Assembly (NCBI GenBank): GCA_041309145.1
Contig: JBFZAG010000158.1
Span: 1-19,120, forward strand
Direction of reading: 5' to 3'
Length of the DNA: 19,120 nucleotides
Source of the DNA: JAPLLS01 sp041309145
Lineage (GTDB): Bacteria > Omnitrophota > Gorgyraeia > Gygaellales > Profunditerraquicolaceae
Position 1 is the first letter of the stretch, and the number at the start of each line of letters is the position of its first letter. Shown piece after piece: positions 15,411 to 19,120 of the stretch. Position numbers and translations under genes: made by a program. The notes under the pieces are model-generated. The model had not been told where the DNA came from. It ran no database searches and worked only from the letters and a program-made list of their open reading frames with translations.

Positions 15411-15615
15411 CATCTGGCGGAATTACGAGCGAATGTCGATTTTAGCCAAAGCAGCTTGAGCGGCGAGGGAACCGAGGCCTATTGGCCGAGGGCGCCGAAG
15501 CTGTTCGAGCTCTTTTTGCCAGAGCAAAAAGAGCGAGTTCTGCAGGCGCCGAGCCGCGAAAGACCTTTGGCGGCCCGAAGGGTAAAATCGACCTGAGCGA
15601 GCAATCCGCCAGATG
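15411..15615 (+). repeat. Large structured repeat, copy L2 (multibranched)
   Basis: The outer stem CATCTGGCGGA/TCCGCCAGATG (15411-15421, 15605-15615) differs in sequence from that of L1 but pairs perfectly. The double GA module CGAGCGAATG/CCTGAGCGAG (15426-15435, 15592-15601) and P2 TCGATTTTA/TAAAATCGA (15436-15444, 15583-15591) are the same as in L1. P3 is CCAAAG/CTTTGG (15446-15451, 15565-15570), then CTT-GA/GA-AAG and GCGGC/GCCGC (15460-15464, 15553-15557). The first inner hairpin is CC-GA-GGCC-TATT-GGCC-GA-GG (15472-15491). The second is GCTCTTTTTGC/GCAAAAAGAGC (15509-15519, 15524-15534). The side hairpin of L1 is reduced to CCC-GAA-GGG (15574-15582). It lies 30 bp after the aroA stop. 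Confidence 0.85.
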
Positions 15616-15644
15616 CGCTCATCCGCACCTTGATCTGTCAAATC

Positions 15645-16988
15645 TTAAGTTTGTTTGGTGATTGATTTGAGGACTTTGAGGAAATCGGGGAAGGATTTCT
15701 TGATGCATTCAGTGTCATCGATGGCGGTGGCGCCGCGGCTGGCTGATCCGGCTACGATCAGGCTCATCGCGGTGCGGTGGTCTCCGAAACTTTTCAGGCT
15801 GGCCCCTTTTAATCCTGAGCCGCCCCGGATCACTATATCTTCCCGGCCGGCAAGCTTTATATCCGCGCCCATTTTCTTGAGATTTTCCAGCATAGACTTG
15901 ATCCGGTCGGTCTCTTTGACCCTTAACTCCCCTACTCCTTTAAACCGGCTTTGGCCCTGGGCAAAACATGCCGCTACCATCAATATCGGCAGCTCGTCAA
16001 TAAGCGAAGGAACCTCAGACTTTCTTATAACAGTTCCTTTTAACTTACTACTCTTGATTTTGATGTCTCCCATCGGCTCATACCTTGTGACTTTGCGACC
16101 TTGCCTGCCTGCCCGGCAGGCAGGTGAACTTGTGACTTGTATATCCGCGCCCATCCTCTTCAGAACCCGGATGACCCCGGACCGGGAAGGATTAAGGCTG
16201 ACATTTTTTAAAAGCAGAAACGAATTATCGCTTATAGAAGCCAGGACCATAAAAAATGCCGCGGAAGAAATATCTCCGGGCACCACAACTACGCCGGGAG
16301 AAACAAGTTCTTTTCCTCCCTGAACTGAAACCTGGCCAGCCTGGATCCTGATCTTCGCCTTAAAAGCTTTTAAGAGCCTCTCGGTATGATCCCGGGTCCG
16401 GACAGGTTCATATATTTTGCTGACACCCCGGGCATAAAGCCCGGCTAAAAGGATCGCGGATTTGACCTGAGCCGAAGCGACCGGCATCTTATAACTGACA
16501 GCCTTCAGCTTATTTCCGGAAACAGTGATCGGCGGGAATTCCTCTCCTTGAAAAATATTTCGGCAGGTTACCCGGGCGCCCATTTTTCTCAGTGGCTGAG
16601 TTACCCTGGACATCGGCCTTCGGGCAAGCGACGGCGCGCAGGTAAGTTCGGCCTTAAAATTCTGGCCGGATAAAACCCCCAGCAATAAACGCAAGGTCGT
16701 GCCTGATTCTCCCGCAAAGATCGCAGCGATCGGTTTTTTCAGCCCCAGCAATCCCCGGCCAAAAACCTTGACCGTCTTTTCCCGGGGGAAAGCGGATATT
16801 TGCACCCCAAGACTTTTGAAAGCCCGGGCAGTTAAAAGGCAATCGTCGTTAAAAGGAAAGTTTTTTATTTCGGTGAGTCCCTGAGAAAGGCAGCTTAGTA
16901 TAACGCAGCGGTGGGCGATAGATTTGTCGCCGGGCAGGCTGATAAGCCCTTTTACCCGGCAAGGCCCCTGAATCCTGAATTGACTCAT
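15645..16988 (-). CDS. aroA: 3-phosphoshikimate 1-carboxyvinyltransferase (EPSP synthase)
   Basis: This 447-residue enzyme of the shikimate pathway joins shikimate 3-phosphate and phosphoenolpyruvate to make EPSP on the way to chorismate. Expected motifs are present: LPGDKSIAHR (19-27), AGESGTTLRLL (92-102), the catalytic region SLIDELPILMVAA (328-340), RVKETDRI (356-363) and GDHRTAMSL (402-410). The ATG overlaps the stop of the coiled-coil gene by one base (TAATG). Residues about 287-301 are an insertion encoded by a palindromic element flanked by direct repeats (16084-16138). Reading is uninterrupted and the insert lies far from the motifs, in what should be a surface loop, so the enzyme is probably active. 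Confidence 0.95.
   Translation of the reverse strand: MSQFRIQGPCRVKGLISLPGDKSIAHRCVILSCLSQGLTEIKNFPFNDDCLLTARAFKSLGVQISAFPREKTVKVFGRGLLGLKKPIAAIFAGESGTTLRLLLGVLSGQNFKAELTCAPSLARRPMSRVTQPLRKMGARVTCRNIFQGEEFPPITVSGNKLKAVSYKMPVASAQVKSAILLAGLYARGVSKIYEPVRTRDHTERLLKAFKAKIRIQAGQVSVQGGKELVSPGVVVVPGDISSAAFFMVLASISDNSFLLLKNVSLNPSRSGVIRVLKRMGADIQVTSSPACRAGRQGRKVTRYEPMGDIKIKSSKLKGTVIRKSEVPSLIDELPILMVAACFAQGQSRFKGVGELRVKETDRIKSMLENLKKMGADIKLAGREDIVIRGGSGLKGASLKSFGDHRTAMSLIVAGSASRGATAIDDTECIKKSFPDFLKVLKSITKQT
16084..16138. repeat. Palindromic mini-insertion inside aroA with 10-bp direct repeats
   Basis: CCTGCCTGCC (16104-16113), one C, then GGCAGGCAGG (16115-16124) form a perfect 10-bp hairpin. The flanks CTTGTGACTT occur at 16084-16093 and 16129-16138. 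The distance from one flank to the next is 45 bp, which equals 15 codons, so the frame is kept. Similar palindromes inside genes yield 'PACRAGRQ'-like peptides in other uncultivated bacteria, as I recall. Confidence 0.8.
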
Positions 16989-17779
16989 TATTTCTTCAGT
17001 TCGACCTTATCACCTTCGGCGATCTTGTCTTTCAGGTCCGGGCTGACAAAACCGGCGGCGGACATGTTGTCATGGACTTTTTCGACTTTCAGATCACCTA
17101 CGTATTTATTAGCGTGGCTGACGCCGAAAACGCTTCCCACGGTCACCCCGTCTTTATTCCCGAGGTTGATCACGGCAAAACTATATTCTTTGTTTATCAC
17201 AGCGATCTTGCCTTCCAGTTTGGCGGGAGCCGGAGTTTCAGACTTGGTCTGATCGGGGCTGACCACGATCTTGCCCAGCTCTACGTTCTGGACTTTTTCC
17301 TCAAGACCTTTCACTTTTTCTTCCAAAGCCTTTTTCTTCGATTCCAGCTCTGCGATCTTGGATTCCATTTCCTTCAACCGCGCTTCCATGGTCTTAACGC
17401 CTTTGGCCGAATCGTCAAGTTTTTTCTGGATCGCGGCTTTTAAGCCTGTTTCTTTTTCCAGTTCGGACTTATATTTTTCTACGTCTAGAAGAGAAATATC
17501 TTTGGCGGCCCTTTCTCTCTCCAGGCTGCTGTTTAAATCCGAGATCCTCGACTGCGCGTTGGACAGGTTGGTCTGAAGGCCGGAAATTCTGTTATTGGCC
17601 TCATCCAGCTCGGCTTTGGTGGCCCGCTGCTCAGCCTCAGCTTTTTTAAGCTGCTGATCGAGGTCTGCGCTTTTGGCTTTTTCCTTCTGTAAAAGATAAT
17701 ACGCTCCGCCGCCCAGACCCAAAGCGATTATGATTATTATGATTAAGAAGACTGCTGCCTTGCCTTTATTATTTGACAT
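16988..17779 (-). CDS. Membrane-anchored coiled-coil protein with C-terminal beta domain
   Basis: The protein has 263 residues. A single membrane helix at about 9-30 (isoleucine-rich) is followed by a long coiled coil (about 32-168, rich in E, K, A and L heptads) that would lie in the periplasm. The C-terminal domain (about 185-263) reads GKIAVINKEYSFAVINLG, then DGVTVGSVFGV and a KVHDNMSAAGFV motif, which looks like a small SH3-like or FlgT-C-like barrel. I do not recognise a named gene. The layout suggests a scaffold or tether of the envelope. AAGGAGG lies a few bases before the ATG, and a promoter lies at 17824-17851. It is translationally coupled to aroA, although no functional link is evident. 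Confidence 0.8.
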   Translation of the reverse strand: MSNNKGKAAVFLIIIIIIALGLGGGAYYLLQKEKAKSADLDQQLKKAEAEQRATKAELDEANNRISGLQTNLSNAQSRISDLNSSLERERAAKDISLLDVEKYKSELEKETGLKAAIQKKLDDSAKGVKTMEARLKEMESKIAELESKKKALEEKVKGLEEKVQNVELGKIVVSPDQTKSETPAPAKLEGKIAVINKEYSFAVINLGNKDGVTVGSVFGVSHANKYVGDLKVEKVHDNMSAAGFVSPDLKDKIAEGDKVELKK

Positions 17780-17823
17780 CTTCTTCCCTCCTTTATCTTT
17801 CGACCTGACCCTTTTATCTGATT

Positions 17824-17851
17824 AATATATCATTATTTAGCTAAAAAGCAA
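17824..17851 (-). promoter_or_regulatory. Promoter of the coiled-coil gene and aroA
   Basis: On the minus strand TTGCTT (17851-17846), a 16-nt spacer and TATATT (17829-17824) fit a sigma70-type promoter. The leader would be about 40 nt. Confidence 0.6.
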
Positions 17852-17887
17852 GGAATTTTTAAATGAGGCCGTAACTTAAATGAGCGA

Positions 17888-18002
17888 ATAAGTTGTGGAG
17901 CCGGCTATTTAATACGCTAAGCGACATCAACTTATAAGCGCGAATTTATCCCGAGCGTGAGAGCAGATTTCCAGAGAAATCTGCGAACGTTCACGCGAGG
18001 GA
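17888..18002 (+). repeat. Small structured repeat, copy S2 (two hairpins)
   Basis: Hairpin A: ATAAGTTG/CAACTTAT (17888-17895, 17928-17935) with GAGC (17898-17901) and GCGA (17921-17924) just inside, as in S1. Hairpin B: TCCC/GGGA (17949-17952, 17999-18002), GA/GA (17953-17954, 17997-17998), GCGTGA/TCACGC (17955-17960, 17991-17996), GA/GA (17961-17962, 17985-17986), then GCAGATTT/AAATCTGC (17963-17970, 17977-17984). Only ACGT (17987-17990) is unpaired on one side. It ends eight bases from the rluD stop codon. Confidence 0.8.
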
Positions 18003-18009
18003 GAAAACT

Positions 18010-18924
18010 TTATCCCTTGTCTTTTATGAAGTCGCTGAATTCTTTGGGCATCGGGCTATTGAATTCCAAAAACTTCCCGCTTGCGGGATGGACAAACCCC
18101 AGGTAGCGGGCATGCAAAGCCATGCGCACAAACTCATTTTGCTTGCCGTACTTGGAATCCCCTAATATAGGATGGCCGATATAAGCCAGATGCACTCTAA
18201 GCTGATGGGTCCTTCCGGTGAAAGGCTCCAGCTCCACCAGGCTCCAGGCAGGCGTGCGCTTTAAGGTCCGGTAAAAAGTCTTGGCGTATCTTGTGCTTTT
18301 GGTGAACCCCACGGACATATTCTCCCTTTTCAAAGGGTGGCGGCCGATGGGCATTTCGATCACATTCTCGTTGTACTCGACTTTTCCTTTCACCAGGGCC
18401 ACGTAAATGCGCTTGATGCTGTGTTCGGCGAACTGCTTGACCAGGTTCAGATGAGCGGCGTTGTTCTTGGCCACCACGATTATTCCGGATGTCTCTTTAT
18501 CCAGCCTGTGGACTATGCCCGGCCGTTCTGGATTGATATCGGAAAGTTTTTTAAAATGATGCATCAAAGCATTGACCAGGGTATGGGCGTAATTGCCGGG
18601 CGCAGGATGCACCACCAGCCCCGCTGGTTTATCGATGATCGCCAGGTCATCGTCCTGGTAAACGATCTTTAGCGGGATGTTTTCAGACGCGAGGTTGCGG
18701 ATCTCTTTCTCGGGAACGCTGACCGTGATCTCCTGCCCGGGCCTGACTTTATGGTTGGGCTTGGTCACAACCGTTTTTTCCACGGACACCGCGCCCTGTT
18801 TGATCAGGCTTTGCAGGAAAGTCCGGGAGAGCCCGAGGCTGTTTTGGTCGGAAAATCCGATCAGGAAAGCATCCAGGCGCATTGGCGAGGATTCCAGGCT
18901 GACGACGATCTTGTATTCTTGCAT
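18010..18924 (-). CDS. rluD: RluD/RluC-family 23S rRNA pseudouridine synthase
   Basis: I start at the ATG at 18924, seven bases after the lspA stop. The reading can be extended by 16 residues, but these lie inside lspA and are not typical of the family. The product has 304 residues. An N-terminal S4 RNA-binding domain spans about 16-75. The catalytic domain has the signature HRLDKETSG (139-147), whose aspartate D142 is the nucleophile, and the later RTHQLRVHLAYIGHPILGD segment. It isomerises uridines in the large-subunit rRNA (the RluD subtype targets helix 69), but RluC or RluD specificity cannot be settled by eye. The lspA-rluD order is common in bacteria. Structured repeat S2 follows directly. 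Confidence 0.93.
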   Translation of the reverse strand: MQEYKIVVSLESSPMRLDAFLIGFSDQNSLGLSRTFLQSLIKQGAVSVEKTVVTKPNHKVRPGQEITVSVPEKEIRNLASENIPLKIVYQDDDLAIIDKPAGLVVHPAPGNYAHTLVNALMHHFKKLSDINPERPGIVHRLDKETSGIIVVAKNNAAHLNLVKQFAEHSIKRIYVALVKGKVEYNENVIEMPIGRHPLKRENMSVGFTKSTRYAKTFYRTLKRTPAWSLVELEPFTGRTHQLRVHLAYIGHPILGDSKYGKQNEFVRMALHARYLGFVHPASGKFLEFNSPMPKEFSDFIKDKG

Positions 18925-18931
18925 GATTTGT

Positions 18932-19120
18932 TTAAGGCTTGTTTTTTTCCGCCGGCTTTTTTCCGGCATCAACCAGCAACAGCCAGCCCAGAATTACCGC
19001 GCCGACAGTGATAGCGCTGTCCGCCAGGTTAAACACCGGCCAGACCCGGAAATCCAGGAAATCGATCACATACCCGAAAAACAAACGGTCGATGAGATTG
19101 CCTATCGCCCCGGATAAGAT
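18932..19120 (-). CDS. lspA: Signal peptidase II, 3' end only
   Basis: The last 62 codons of lspA read in from the right edge of the window. The C-terminal hallmarks are clear: GAIGNLIDR, then VIDFLDF, then WPVFNLADSAITVG. The two aspartates in NLIDR and FNLADS are the catalytic pair of this aspartyl peptidase, which removes lipoprotein signal peptides in the inner membrane. A last membrane helix and a basic tail (KKPAEKNKP) follow. The stop is TAA at 18934-18932, and rluD begins seven bases later. Confidence 0.95.
   Translation of the reverse strand: MLSGAIGNLIDRLFFGYVIDFLDFRVWPVFNLADSAITVGAVILGWLLLVDAGKKPAEKNKP

Noticed and set aside
15423..15641. 72-residue ORF on the minus strand
   Set aside because: It lies entirely in repeat L2. 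Codons follow the stem and loop pattern, not a protein.
1..18002. Integron attC sites, REP/BIME sequences, MITEs or CRISPR as an explanation of the L and S repeats
   Set aside because: No GTTRRRY-type core sites and no integrase were found. There is no GTAG foot and no RAYT gene in the window. The terminal arms differ between copies, unlike MITE ends. There is no regular repeat-spacer pattern.

Overview
Organism. The window looks like chromosomal DNA of a Gram-negative rod from an uncultivated lineage, probably Omnitrophota or a close relative. I infer this from four things. All genes read on the minus strand. A rod-shape operon and lspA-rluD are present. A type IV pilus/type II secretion-like assembly operon is present. 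The secreted protein after it begins with a TYYPSPYG segment after its signal peptide, which I associate with that phylum from memory. The lineage is an inference; no rRNA gene is present.

Layout, in transcription order from right to left. (1) 19120-18010: the 3' end of lspA, then an RluD-type pseudouridine synthase 7 bp later. (2) 18002-17888: a small structured repeat. (3) 17779-15645: a promoter, a membrane-anchored coiled-coil protein, and aroA overlapping it by 1 bp. aroA carries a 45-bp in-frame palindromic insertion. (4) 15615-15411: a large structured repeat. (5) About 15390-15040: no convincing ORF, but a deeply nested set of inverted repeats that could be an undescribed ncRNA. (6) 15035-9461: a near-consensus sigma70-type promoter, mreB-mreC-mreD-mrdA-rodA, a second large structured repeat beginning at the rodA stop, then a rho-independent terminator. 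(7) 9421-7667: a radical SAM protein. (8) 7616-209: a strong promoter and a seven-gene operon. Its genes are a stand-alone MshEN domain, two PilB/GspE-type ATPases, an HD-GYP protein with a degenerate receiver, PilC/GspF, a secreted protein with one dockerin-like loop, and a small lectin-like protein. (9) 1-113: another small structured repeat.

How the genes work together. mreBCD-mrdA-rodA is the lateral-wall elongation machine. The MshEN-ATPase-ATPase-(HD-GYP)-PilC operon encodes the cytoplasmic and inner-membrane motor of a pilus or secretion system. It holds both a candidate c-di-GMP sensor, whose MshEN motifs are intact only in the stand-alone protein, and a c-di-GMP phosphodiesterase, which suggests a local signalling circuit.

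Most unusual signal. There are four dispersed intergenic elements, two large (about 205 and 264 bp) and two small (about 113-115 bp). Each lies just downstream of a minus-strand gene. All are built from long nested stems interrupted by GAG(C)/(G)CGA modules, which on the plus strand would form tandem G-A mismatches. Between copies the stem sequences differ but pairing is kept by compensatory changes, while certain internal-loop sequences are identical. This points to a selected folded nucleic acid (RNA or single-stranded DNA).
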